Assembly (NCBI GenBank): GCA_942493265.1
Contig: OW818688.1
Span: forward strand, 4,836,001-4,900,000
Source of the DNA: UBA12481 sp942493265
GTDB taxonomy: Bacteria; Bacteroidota; Bacteroidia; Bacteroidales; UBA12481
Length of the DNA stretch: 64,000 bases
Direction: 5' to 3'
Shown in pieces: positions 37,136-46,172 of this stretch (within the stretch, counting starts at the first letter, position 1; each line of letters begins with the position of its first letter). Below the pieces are notes generated by a model. That model had not been told where the DNA came from, did not search any database, and saw only the letters and a list, made by a program, of their open reading frames with translations. The position numbers and the translations under genes were made by a program.

Positions 37136-38229
37136 AGCGTTATGATCGGATTGGTATTTACCTCAGTTAAATAAACCGCAAATTTAGGGAAATTTTCGAT
37201 AAGAGAATCGGCCAATATATTAATCGTAAATTGCTCACTTTCAAAATGTCCTATATCCGCGAGCAGAAAATTGCCCGGAAGATCAAACCATGAATGGTAT
37301 TTTATGTCGGCCGTCACGTAAATATCGGCACCTGATAAGATTGCATGCCTGAGAAATTCAATTCCGCTGCCACCGCATAGGGCAACTTTCCGGATCGGCA
37401 GATTGCGCAACCGCGAATGGCGCAGAACCTGCACGCCGAATACCTCCTTCAGTTTCATCAGAAACCCGGTTTCAGTGCTTTCCTGCTCCAGATCCCCCAC
37501 AATACCCAGTCCCTGGGCCGGGTTTTTGTTGATCATCGGATAGAGGTCATAAGCCACCTCTTCATAAGGATGAGCAGCGATCATTGCCCCGACGACCTGC
37601 TTTACCTGGTGCCTGGGAAGTATGGTTTCAAACCGGGTTTCAGGCTCATAATGTACCGAACCTATGCTGCCCGCAAAGGGATTTGATCCTTCGCCGGCCC
37701 GGAATGTGCCATTTCCGCCCACCTGAAAGGAACAATGATCATAATTTCCGATCGTACCCGCCCCGGCAGCAAAAACGGCTTCACCCACAACCCCCAGGTG
37801 TGAGGCGGGAACAAAGCAAACCAGCTTGACCAGGTCATCCTCCCTCGGAACCAAAATCCTTCTGTTGATCAAGCCGAGCTTTTCGGCCATCCTCCCGCTT
37901 ACGCCGTCAATCACAGAATCCAGGTTGGTATGGGAAGCGTACAAAACAATATCATTCCGGATGGCACGCCGCAAAATCTCCTCCTGCATGGAATTGCCCG
38001 AAAATTGCTTCATCCCTGTAAAAAAAGGAGGATGGTGCGATAAAATAAAATTACATCCCTTTCTCAAAGCTTCATCCAGTATTTCAGGAATTACATCCAG
38101 ACAAACCAATACACCGGTAACTCCCTGGTCCATCCGTCCGGTAAGCAAACCCGAATTATCATAAGATTCCTGCAGCTCCAATGGAGCCTTGGATTCAAGG
38201 ACGGAAACAATATCTTTTACGAGAATCAT
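37132..38229 (-). CDS. Nif3-like dinuclear metal centre protein (YbgI/NIF3 family)
   Basis: The 365-residue product is of the long NIF3 type, with the NIF3 fold split by an inserted ~115-residue domain (from about LVKLVCFVPASHLG). Metal ligands are visible: ILSHHPPFF, YASHTNLDS near the N-terminal part, and HFESE near the C terminus. Members are often named GTP cyclohydrolase 1 type 2 homologues, but that activity is not established for all of them. Its position between a MerR regulator and the zinc-ribbon gene is conserved in Bacteroidota as far as I recall. Confidence 0.93.
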   Translation of the reverse strand: MILVKDIVSVLESKAPLELQESYDNSGLLTGRMDQGVTGVLVCLDVIPEILDEALRKGCNFILSHHPPFFTGMKQFSGNSMQEEILRRAIRNDIVLYASHTNLDSVIDGVSGRMAEKLGLINRRILVPREDDLVKLVCFVPASHLGVVGEAVFAAGAGTIGNYDHCSFQVGGNGTFRAGEGSNPFAGSIGSVHYEPETRFETILPRHQVKQVVGAMIAAHPYEEVAYDLYPMINKNPAQGLGIVGDLEQESTETGFLMKLKEVFGVQVLRHSRLRNLPIRKVALCGGSGIEFLRHAILSGADIYVTADIKYHSWFDLPGNFLLADIGHFESEQFTINILADSLIENFPKFAVYLTEVNTNPIITL

Positions 38230-38237
38230 AAGAAAGG

Positions 38238-38573
38238 TTAAAGTTCATCACGCATACCAGTGAGTAAATCCCTGATCTGCTGCAATTTCTTTACAATAAC
38301 ATGGTTGCTTTCGGTATCGTTGCGATTATCCTTCAGCTTTTGCTGGGCCCCGGTCAGAGTCATGCCCTTTTCCCGTACCAGGTGATAAACCAGATGTATC
38401 TGCTCAATATCCTTGAGCATATAATGCCTCTTCCCCCCCGGTGTCTTTTTCGGGTTAATATTTTCAAACTGGCTCTCCCAGTAACGGATCAGCGAAGGAT
38501 TAACTTCAAACATCTCCGCTACTTCGCCAATTGAATAATAGACTTTCTCTATTTTGGGTTCTTTGTATGGCAA
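38238..38573 (-). CDS. MerR family transcriptional regulator
   Basis: The 111-residue protein has a MerR-type winged helix (YYSIGEVAEMFEVNPSLIRYWESQFENINPKKT, PGGKRHYMLKDIEQIHLVYHLVREKGMTL). There is no C-terminal effector domain and no metal-binding cysteine, so the signal is unknown. It is second in the operon, 11 bases after the M23 peptidase gene. Confidence 0.93.
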   Translation of the reverse strand: MPYKEPKIEKVYYSIGEVAEMFEVNPSLIRYWESQFENINPKKTPGGKRHYMLKDIEQIHLVYHLVREKGMTLTGAQQKLKDNRNDTESNHVIVKKLQQIRDLLTGMRDEL

Positions 38574-38584
38574 TTATTCAGGAA

Positions 38585-39559
38585 TTAGTCAAGTGACTGC
38601 CCGCCAAGTTTCGACATTTCTATCAATTGCTGGTACTCTAGCGGAGTAATATCCGTAAACAGGTAATTGATCGGATCTACCGGACTTCCGTTGCGGTGAA
38701 TTTCAAAATGGAGGTGCGGAGCGATCGTTAATCCGGTATTGCCGCTCTCAGCAATCACCTGGCCTCTTTTAACCTGGTCCCCTACCCGCACCAGAACCTT
38801 GTTCAGGTGAGCGTAAAAGGTTTCATAGGAATAGCCGTGATTGATCGTAATGGTAATTCCATATCCCGAAAAACCCTTTACCGGATTAACCTCAACAACA
38901 GTGCCATCGCCCGCTGCCCTCACCTTGGTTCCTACCGGAGCCGTGAAATCAACCCCGTTATGCGGACGGTACACTTTCAGTATCGGATGCAACCGATGAG
39001 TGGAAAAGAAAGAGCCAACCCGGGTATATCTCTCCAGCGGAATAATGCTCGGTATTGCTGTGAGCATCTTCTGCTTATCCTTACCCAGATTAAATAACAA
39101 ATCATATGATTTCGACTGAACGTAAAGCTTGTTCATGATATCATCAAGCTTCCGGGCAGTCTCTTTTACGATCGTTGAATTCCTGTAACCTTCAAGGTCG
39201 GCATACCGGTTAACCCCTCCAAAACCAGCATCCCTGATGGAAGACGGAACCGGATCAGCTTCGAAAATTACCCGGTAAATATTGTCATCACGATTTTGCA
39301 ATTCGTTTAAAACACTCTGCACCTGGTCCATCTTTTTGTTGGTCAGCTCAACCTGAGTCTGTAAAAAGGCCAGTTCCCGCTGTAAAATCCTCTCTTTCGG
39401 AAGGTCCGTAAACATAGAAATAAGCAGCAGCAAGCCACCGCCAACAACTAAACTGGACATTAAATAGGCGATCACCCGGAACAATTTCTGGCCGATGGTT
39501 AATCGGATACGATCGAAAGAAAGTGATTCCGGGTTAAAATGATATTTGAATTTTGCCAT
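38585..39559 (-). CDS. M23 family metallopeptidase, membrane-anchored
   Basis: The 324-residue protein has a membrane helix (about 30-50, VIAYLMSSLVVGGGLLLLIS), a coiled coil (about 60-110) and a LytM domain. Zinc ligands are in HNGVDF (HxxxD) and HLHFE, with YAHLNK between. It is predicted to cut peptidoglycan cross-links, or to activate another hydrolase through the coiled coil; all metal ligands appear intact. First gene of a five-gene operon that shares its promoter region with alaS. Confidence 0.93.
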   Translation of the reverse strand: MAKFKYHFNPESLSFDRIRLTIGQKLFRVIAYLMSSLVVGGGLLLLISMFTDLPKERILQRELAFLQTQVELTNKKMDQVQSVLNELQNRDDNIYRVIFEADPVPSSIRDAGFGGVNRYADLEGYRNSTIVKETARKLDDIMNKLYVQSKSYDLLFNLGKDKQKMLTAIPSIIPLERYTRVGSFFSTHRLHPILKVYRPHNGVDFTAPVGTKVRAAGDGTVVEVNPVKGFSGYGITITINHGYSYETFYAHLNKVLVRVGDQVKRGQVIAESGNTGLTIAPHLHFEIHRNGSPVDPINYLFTDITPLEYQQLIEMSKLGGQSLD

Positions 39560-39597
39560 ACTTAAACACTGAATTCGCGTACCCCATACTCTGGAAG

Positions 39598-39629
39598 TGT
39601 GGCAAAATTATCGAATTTATCTAACTTTG
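39598..39629 (+). promoter_or_regulatory. Predicted promoter of alaS
   Basis: TAACTTTG (39622-39629) matches TAnnTTTG, with TGTG 20 bases upstream (39598-39601, one mismatch to TTTG). It overlaps the divergent promoter at 39603-39634. Confidence 0.55.
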
Positions 39630-39634
39630 CCAAA
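39603..39634 (-). promoter_or_regulatory. Predicted promoter of the M23-MerR-Nif3 operon
   Basis: On the minus strand TTTG (39634-39631), a 20-base spacer and TAATTTTG (39610-39603) match the Bacteroidota consensus exactly. The leader to the ATG at 39559 is about 37 bases. Confidence 0.7.
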
Positions 39635-39667
39635 CTTTATACAAACCAGTAAATTAAGATAAACCTG

Positions 39668-42295
39668 ATGAATTCCAAAATAATACGGCAAAAATTCAAG
39701 GATTTTTTCGAAACAAAAGGCCATCTTATTGTGCCATCGGCACCTATGGTTGTGAAGGATGACCCTACCCTGATGTTCACGAATGCCGGGATGAATCAGT
39801 TCAAAGATTACTTTTTGGGGAACCAAACCCCGAAATCCGTAAGAATCGCAAATTCTCAGAAATGTTTGCGGGTTTCCGGTAAACACAATGATCTTGAAGA
39901 AGTTGGACACGACACCTATCATCATACCATGTTCGAGATGCTGGGAAACTGGTCGTTCGGAGATTATTTTAAAGCTGAGGCTATCGACTGGGCATGGGAA
40001 TTCCTCACTGTTTGGATGGGACTCTCCCCGGACAGGTTATATATGACGATATTTGAAGGCGATCAGCGCGAAGGGATCGAACGGGATAACGAAGCCTATG
40101 GTCTCTGGCTCAAACATACCTCGAAATCAAAAATCCTGGAAGGTTCCAAAAAGGATAACTTTTGGGAAATGGGCGATACCGGTCCGTGCGGCCCGTGCTC
40201 CGAGATCCACGTAGATATCCGCTCGGATGCAGAGCGGGCTGCCATCGATGGCAAAGACCTGGTTAACAAGAGCCACCCCCAGGTGATCGAGATCTGGAAC
40301 CTGGTTTTCATTCAATATAACCGAAGAGCCGACGGCACCCTGGTTCAGCTGCCACAGCAACACGTTGACACCGGTATGGGTTTTGAACGCCTTACCATGG
40401 CCCTGCAAGGAAAACAGTCCAATTACGATACGGATATCTTCCAGCCGGTAATCCAGAAACTTTCAACAATCACAGGTATCAGATACGGTGCCGACAGCAA
40501 ATCCGATGTAGCCATGCGCGTGATCGCCGATCATATCCGGGCGATCGCATTTTCCATTGCCGACGGACAGCTCCCGTCAAATACTGGGGCAGGTTATGTC
40601 ATCAGGCGGATCCTTCGACGTGCAGTTCGATATGGGTTCAACTTCCTGAACCTCAAGGAGCCCTTCATGGCCGGACTGATTCCGGTTCTGGCCGAAAATA
40701 TGGGTGAGGCATTTCCCGAACTGATCAGCCAGCAGCAACTGATATCAAGAGTTATCGGTGAGGAAGAAAACTCCTTCCTTCGCACACTTGATACCGGCAT
40801 CACCCTCCTCGAAAACCAGGTGATTGCACAGAAATCCAAAGATCTGCCATTCAGCGGCAAAGCAGCATTTGAACTCTATGATACCTTCGGGTTCCCGCTC
40901 GACCTTACCGAATTGATCCTCAGTGAGAAAGGGATGAAAGTAAATATCCCCGAATTCCAGGAGGAAATGGAAAAACAAAAATCCAGGTCGAGGCAGGCAT
41001 CCGGACAAGAAACTGCCGACTGGATCATCCTGCGTGAACAGGATGAGCAGGAATTTGTGGGATATGACCAATTATCCCTGGTTGTAAAAATCATCCGTTA
41101 CCGCCTGGTGAAAACTCCGAAAAAGACTTTTTACCAGCTGGTGTTCGATAAAACCCCTTTCTATGCCGAAAGCGGCGGACAGGTAGGAGATACCGGCACA
41201 CTGACTTCCGACAGCGAGACCATTCAGATAACAGATACCCGCAAGGAAAATAACCTGACCGTCCATCTCTCCGATCATCTGCCAAAAAACCCGGAGGCAA
41301 CTTTTGTCGCCGCCATCGATCAGGATGCCCGGTTCAATACCATGCGGAACCACTCTGCGGCCCACCTGCTTCAGTTTGCTTTGCGTACGGTTCTGGGAAT
41401 GCACGTGGAACAGAAAGGATCGCTCGTCGATCCGAATTACCTCAGATTTGACTTCTCGCACTACCAGAAAATGACCGAAGAAGATATCGATCAGGTTGAA
41501 CTGATGGTCAATAAACTGATCCGGAATAACATACCGCTCAATGAACTCCGGGCAGTACCAATTGCCGAAGCCCGTGAAATGGGAGCCATGGCCCTGTTTG
41601 GCGAAAAATACGGCGATCAGGTGAGAGTAATCCGTTTTGGCGATTCCGTGGAATTATGCGGAGGAACACATGTCCAATATACCGGACAGATCGGCATTTT
41701 CAGAATAATATCCGAAAGCAGCATCGCTTCGGGAATACGAAGAATTGAAGCACAAACCGGACAAAAAGCGGAGGAGGAACTGCGCGCCCAGATGAAAACC
41801 ATACGCGAACTCAATCTGATGCTGAAATCGAATCACGGACTGGTTGAGGCGGTAACCCTGTTGCAGGAAGAAAACCAGCAGCTGCGGAAAAAAATTGAGC
41901 AATTTGATAAAGAGCATCTTAAAAATATCAAGAATGATCTCCGCACGCGCATTCAACCGTTTAACGGAGTCAATCTGATCTGCGAACGCGTTGACTTGCC
42001 GGATGCAGCACAAATCAAGGATCTTGCCTATCAGATAAAAGGGGAAACCGAAAATCTGTACCTGGTAATCGGATCTGTCATACAGGGTAAGCCTATCCTC
42101 ACGGTGATGATTTCTGATAATCTGATCAGCAGTATGGGTTTACATGCAGGTAATATCATCCGCGACAGCGCCCGTGAAATGCAGGGCGGCGGCGGCGGTC
42201 AGCCATTCTTTGCCACAGCCGGCGGAAAAGACGTTGACGGCCTCGAAAGGGCCATGTTCAAAGCCCGCGACGTCATTCTCCGTAGAGACGCATAA
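39668..42295 (+). CDS. alaS: Alanine-tRNA ligase
   Basis: The 875-residue enzyme charges tRNA-Ala. The class II catalytic core holds TNAGMNQFKDYF and GDTGPCGPCSEIH, the editing domain has its zinc ligands in HSAAHLLQ and ELCGGTH, and the C-Ala domain ends in the glycine-rich GGGGGQPFFATAGGKD. Full length and intact. It is monocistronic by position. The stop codon sits in a perfect palindrome (42285-42306). Confidence 0.98.
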   Translation: MNSKIIRQKFKDFFETKGHLIVPSAPMVVKDDPTLMFTNAGMNQFKDYFLGNQTPKSVRIANSQKCLRVSGKHNDLEEVGHDTYHHTMFEMLGNWSFGDYFKAEAIDWAWEFLTVWMGLSPDRLYMTIFEGDQREGIERDNEAYGLWLKHTSKSKILEGSKKDNFWEMGDTGPCGPCSEIHVDIRSDAERAAIDGKDLVNKSHPQVIEIWNLVFIQYNRRADGTLVQLPQQHVDTGMGFERLTMALQGKQSNYDTDIFQPVIQKLSTITGIRYGADSKSDVAMRVIADHIRAIAFSIADGQLPSNTGAGYVIRRILRRAVRYGFNFLNLKEPFMAGLIPVLAENMGEAFPELISQQQLISRVIGEEENSFLRTLDTGITLLENQVIAQKSKDLPFSGKAAFELYDTFGFPLDLTELILSEKGMKVNIPEFQEEMEKQKSRSRQASGQETADWIILREQDEQEFVGYDQLSLVVKIIRYRLVKTPKKTFYQLVFDKTPFYAESGGQVGDTGTLTSDSETIQITDTRKENNLTVHLSDHLPKNPEATFVAAIDQDARFNTMRNHSAAHLLQFALRTVLGMHVEQKGSLVDPNYLRFDFSHYQKMTEEDIDQVELMVNKLIRNNIPLNELRAVPIAEAREMGAMALFGEKYGDQVRVIRFGDSVELCGGTHVQYTGQIGIFRIISESSIASGIRRIEAQTGQKAEEELRAQMKTIRELNLMLKSNHGLVEAVTLLQEENQQLRKKIEQFDKEHLKNIKNDLRTRIQPFNGVNLICERVDLPDAAQIKDLAYQIKGETENLYLVIGSVIQGKPILTVMISDNLISSMGLHAGNIIRDSAREMQGGGGGQPFFATAGGKDVDGLERAMFKARDVILRRDA

Positions 42296-42306
42296 CTATG
42301 CGTCTC
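42285..42306. repeat. Palindrome GAGACGCAT-AACT-ATGCGTCTC over the alaS stop codon
   Basis: A 9-bp perfect stem with a 4-base loop encodes the last codons and the stop of alaS. It lacks a T-run. It resembles REP-like palindromes and may also serve as a 3' barrier between alaS and the convergent kinase gene. Confidence 0.65.
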
Positions 42307-42319
42307 CCTCCGCGTCCTC

Positions 42320-43243
42320 CTAAGGTAACAGGAATTTCAGCGCCCCGGGCAAACAGGTATATACAATCGGCGCATGGCCCTCGATTTCGCCATCGGCCTC
42401 AACAATAATATGATTGCCCTTGGGCTCAACCAGTACCTTGTTGGTACGGTGATAAAATACTTCAGGATGCTGAATTTTTTCAGCCCGGCGGAGTTTTGAG
42501 TAATTCCGCAAATAATCGAATATGCTGAGGTTGGCAAAAATCACCACTTCGAACAGCCCGTCATCCAGTTTTGCTTCAGGCGCAATTCCCACACCGCTCC
42601 CGAAAAACCTGCCATTGGCCACCACCAGGCTCAGCACGGAGCCTTCCCAATTGAACCCTTCCCACGACACCTTGATCTTCTTATGCCTATAAGTAAGGAA
42701 GGTCAGTAATATCGAGATGAAAAAGGTAAGCTTTCCTCCAAGTATTTTTTTCCGGAGGTGCACTCCGTTAACTCTTGCTACCACATCACCTCCGATTCCC
42801 AGATCAGCGATATTATCGAAATACCGGACGTTCAGGGAGCCATCCGGGCGCTTGAATTCCATCGACCCCGCGTCAATCATCCTGGGCTGATTTTGCACCA
42901 CCAGGTCGAGGAGCTGGCCAATATCACGGTTTATCCCGCTGCCTCTTGCAAAATCATTCCCGGTACCAAACGGTAAAACTCCGATCCTGGTTTGATGTTT
43001 TGCGGTTCCTCCTGCCTTAAGATACCCGTTTACCATCTCATTCAAAGTACCGTCACCTCCCACGGCAATCAAATAATCACACTGCTCATTCAATGCCAGC
43101 AGGGTCAGCTGCTCAGCATGCCTCGGATGAGCAGTTTCATAGAAACGCACCACATAATACTCTGAAAATCTGGATATAAGGGATTCCTTAACAGATTGCT
43201 TGCCACGAATTTTTCCGTGAAGAATAAACCCAATCTTCTCCAT
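42320..43243 (-). CDS. Diacylglycerol/lipid kinase family protein (YegS-like)
   Basis: The 307-residue protein has the diacylglycerol-kinase catalytic motif VGGDGTLNEMVNG (about 60-72), the PFGTGNDFARG loop and a C-terminal beta sandwich. It phosphorylates a lipid or sphingosine-like alcohol with ATP; the substrate is not clear from sequence. In an organism that may make sulfonolipids or sphingolipids, a sphingoid substrate is conceivable, but this is speculation. Monocistronic and convergent with alaS. Confidence 0.92.
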   Translation of the reverse strand: MEKIGFILHGKIRGKQSVKESLISRFSEYYVVRFYETAHPRHAEQLTLLALNEQCDYLIAVGGDGTLNEMVNGYLKAGGTAKHQTRIGVLPFGTGNDFARGSGINRDIGQLLDLVVQNQPRMIDAGSMEFKRPDGSLNVRYFDNIADLGIGGDVVARVNGVHLRKKILGGKLTFFISILLTFLTYRHKKIKVSWEGFNWEGSVLSLVVANGRFFGSGVGIAPEAKLDDGLFEVVIFANLSIFDYLRNYSKLRRAEKIQHPEVFYHRTNKVLVEPKGNHIIVEADGEIEGHAPIVYTCLPGALKFLLP

Positions 43244-43375
43244 CAGTCAACAGGCCCGCCTTCAGGTTTCACGAACCGGGCACAATTTAACAACAATTTT
43301 GAAGGAATTGTTCCACGTACTTTTCAATTTGGCAAACTATGTTATTTTTACATCTTTACATAAATAACTATTTCG

Positions 43376-44362
43376 ATGGACTATATCGCCGGGGAGAACA
43401 GATATGACAAAATGCAGTACCGCAGGTGCGGAAACAGCGGGATACACCTCCCCCTGCTGTCGGTAGGATTGTGGCATAACTTCGGTGGAGTGGATGAATT
43501 CGACACCGGAAGGGAAATAATCAGGCTTGCTTTCGACCAGGGAATCACCCATTTCGATCTGGCAAATAATTACGGACCGCCTCCGGGCTCAGCTGAATCC
43601 AATTTTGGGAAAATTCTAAAAAAGGATCTCAAACCCTATCGTGATGAATTGATTATCAGTACTAAAGCCGGATACCTGATGTGGCCCGGACCGTATGGAG
43701 ACCTGGGCTCCCGAAAATACCTGCTGGCTTCATTGGATCAAAGCCTCGAAAGGATGCACCTGGATTATGTGGATATTTTTTATTCCCACCGGTACGATCC
43801 GGCAACCCCCCTTGAAGAAACGATGGGTGCCCTGGATCAGGCCGTCAGGTCGGGCAGGGCACTCTACGCCGGCATTTCCAATTACCCTGCAGAGCAAACC
43901 ATTCAGGCAGCAAAGATTCTGGCCGACCTGGGAACCCCATGCCTCATCCATCAGGTGAAGTATTCGCTATTTAAACGGGAAGCCGAAGAGGATCTGGCCG
44001 ATGTACTCAGAAAAAAAATGATCGGGTGTATCGCATTTTCACCGCTGGCACAGGGCCTCCTCACCAACCGTTATGCAGATGGAATCCCGGCTGATTCAAG
44101 AGCCGGAAAGCCACACGGATTTCTCAAGGTGGAACAGATCACCCCTGATATTCAAACGGTGGTGTCAAAACTGAACGAAACTGCCGTGGGCTTCGGCATG
44201 ACCCTGGCCGAACTTGCACTCAACTGGGTAAAAAGTCACGACTTTATCACATCAGTCCTGATCGGTGTCAGCAGCAAAAAACAACTCGAAACCAATCTCC
44301 GGATACTGGATCTCCCCAACTTTACTCCGGATGAGATAAAAACCATAAATTCCTGTTTGTAA
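43376..44362 (+). CDS. Aldo/keto reductase (YghZ/glyceraldehyde 3-phosphate reductase-like)
   Basis: The 328-residue NADPH-dependent TIM-barrel enzyme shows the catalytic tetrad: Asp and Tyr in HFDLANNYGPPPGSAE, Lys in ISTKAGY and His in YSHRYDP. The long NNYGPPPGSAE loop and the GSRKYLLASLDQSLERMHLDYVD stretch are features of the YghZ/Gpr branch that reduces L-glyceraldehyde 3-phosphate and other aldehydes. The physiological substrate is unknown. An acyl-CoA ligase gene follows after 25 bases. Confidence 0.93.
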   Translation: MDYIAGENRYDKMQYRRCGNSGIHLPLLSVGLWHNFGGVDEFDTGREIIRLAFDQGITHFDLANNYGPPPGSAESNFGKILKKDLKPYRDELIISTKAGYLMWPGPYGDLGSRKYLLASLDQSLERMHLDYVDIFYSHRYDPATPLEETMGALDQAVRSGRALYAGISNYPAEQTIQAAKILADLGTPCLIHQVKYSLFKREAEEDLADVLRKKMIGCIAFSPLAQGLLTNRYADGIPADSRAGKPHGFLKVEQITPDIQTVVSKLNETAVGFGMTLAELALNWVKSHDFITSVLIGVSSKKQLETNLRILDLPNFTPDEIKTINSCL

Positions 44363-44387
44363 GATTATTACCTAACCTTGAAATAAA

Positions 44388-46172
44388 ATGGAAATACGCA
44401 GAATGTTCGATGTACTGGATTATGCCATGAAAACATATCCACGTACCGATGCCCTGGCCTCGAAAGTTGATGGCCAGTGGATCACCTGGTCGACCGAAGA
44501 GTATGTCCGGATCGCAAACCAGATCAGTTATGGGTTGCTTTCCATGGGCATAAAAAAGGGCGATAAGATTGTCAGCGCCTCCAACAACCGTCCCGAATGG
44601 AACTTTCTCGACATGGGAATGATGCAGATCGGGGCTGTTCATGTGCCAATCTACCCTACCCTGAGTGACGATGAAACAGCTTTCATTCTCGAACATTCTG
44701 ACGCCAGGATGGTATTAGCTTCTGATTCAGCCTTGTATCGAAAATTTGAAAAGAACCGCACCCCAAATATTGAACAGATCTTTACTTTCAATGAAGTAGA
44801 TGGCGCAAGGAACTGGAAAGAAATCGCCGAACTGGGTGAAAAAAATGAAAAGCAATGGGCCGATAGGCTTACTGCAATGAAAACTGCCATTGAGCCTGAT
44901 GACCTTTTCACCATTATTTATACCTCAGGAACAACCGGAGTTCCCAAGGGTGTAATGCTTTCGCATCACAACATGGTGATAAACCTGCTCGATTCCCTTC
45001 ACATTCTGGACCTTCCCCATACCGCCAGGGCACTGAGCTTTCTGCCACTCTGCCATGTTCTGGAACGTATCGTTCATTATGGCTACCAGCTGCAGGGCTA
45101 TGGGCTCTATTATGCTGAAAACCTGGGTACCATTGGCCATGATCTCAAGGAAATCAAAGCCAGCACTTTTGTTACTGTGCCGAGAATTCTCGAAGTCATG
45201 TACGATAAAATCATTGCCAAAGGCAAAGCCCTCAAGGGAATAAAAAAACAGATTTTCTTCTGGGCCGTAAATGTTGGCCTGAAATATGAACACGGCGGGG
45301 TCAATGGCGGCTGGTACGATTTTCAGCTTAAAATCGTTGACAAGCTGGTTTTCACCAAATGGAGAGAAGGACTCGGCGACAATGTTAAAATGGTGTTCTC
45401 CGGAGGAGCAGCACTTCAGCCCCGTCTGGCAAGGGTTTTCACGGCAGCAGGCATTCTGATCCAGGAAGGTTATGGTCTCACCGAAACATCTCCGGTTATA
45501 TCCATTAACAACAAGTGCTATCCCGATAACATGATCGGTACAGTCGGGCTTGTACTCAAGAGCCTCGAAGTAAAAATTGCCCATGATGGTGAAATCCTGG
45601 TAAAAGGACCATCGGTAATGATGGGGTATTATAAGAATGAGGACCTTACCCGCGAAGTTATTGATACTGACGGATGGTTTCATACCGGTGATATAGGAGA
45701 AATGGTCAATGGCCGTTTCCTTAAAATCACCGATCGTAAAAAGGAGATCTTTAAAAATTCGGGTGGAAAGTACATTGCTCCGCAATCCATCGAGAATAAG
45801 ATCAAAGAGTCCTATTTTATTGACAATGCCTTGATTATAGGGGAAAATCAGAAATTTACCTCGGCTATTTTATCGCCTAATTTCAGGTTCCTGCATGACT
45901 ATTGCACTAAGAAAGGCATCCATTACCGCGACAATTTCGAATTGGTGGGCAAACCCCAGATCGTAGCCCGCTACCAGCAGGAGGTGAATGAACTCAATAA
46001 GAAGCTGGCTCCGCATGAGCAGGTAAAAAGATTCCGCCTGGTGGTTGACGAATGGACTTCAGCAACCGGTGAATTATCACCAACCCTCAAACTGAAAAGG
46101 AAAGTTCTTCACGAAAAATATGATGCCATTATCAAGGACGTCTATTCTATGTCGAAGAGCGACGACGAATAG
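44388..46172 (+). CDS. Long-chain fatty acid-CoA ligase (AMP-forming)
   Basis: The 594-residue enzyme belongs to the ANL superfamily and activates fatty acids to acyl-CoA through acyl-AMP. The P-loop-like motif YTSGTTGVPKGVMLSH, the EGYGLTETSP motif, and the TGDIGEMVNGRFLKITDRKKEIFKNSGGK hinge are all present. It has the internal structure of the FadD15/FAA-type long-chain ligases. The last 26 bases overlap the 3' end of the convergent symporter gene. Confidence 0.95.
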   Translation: MEIRRMFDVLDYAMKTYPRTDALASKVDGQWITWSTEEYVRIANQISYGLLSMGIKKGDKIVSASNNRPEWNFLDMGMMQIGAVHVPIYPTLSDDETAFILEHSDARMVLASDSALYRKFEKNRTPNIEQIFTFNEVDGARNWKEIAELGEKNEKQWADRLTAMKTAIEPDDLFTIIYTSGTTGVPKGVMLSHHNMVINLLDSLHILDLPHTARALSFLPLCHVLERIVHYGYQLQGYGLYYAENLGTIGHDLKEIKASTFVTVPRILEVMYDKIIAKGKALKGIKKQIFFWAVNVGLKYEHGGVNGGWYDFQLKIVDKLVFTKWREGLGDNVKMVFSGGAALQPRLARVFTAAGILIQEGYGLTETSPVISINNKCYPDNMIGTVGLVLKSLEVKIAHDGEILVKGPSVMMGYYKNEDLTREVIDTDGWFHTGDIGEMVNGRFLKITDRKKEIFKNSGGKYIAPQSIENKIKESYFIDNALIIGENQKFTSAILSPNFRFLHDYCTKKGIHYRDNFELVGKPQIVARYQQEVNELNKKLAPHEQVKRFRLVVDEWTSATGELSPTLKLKRKVLHEKYDAIIKDVYSMSKSDDE

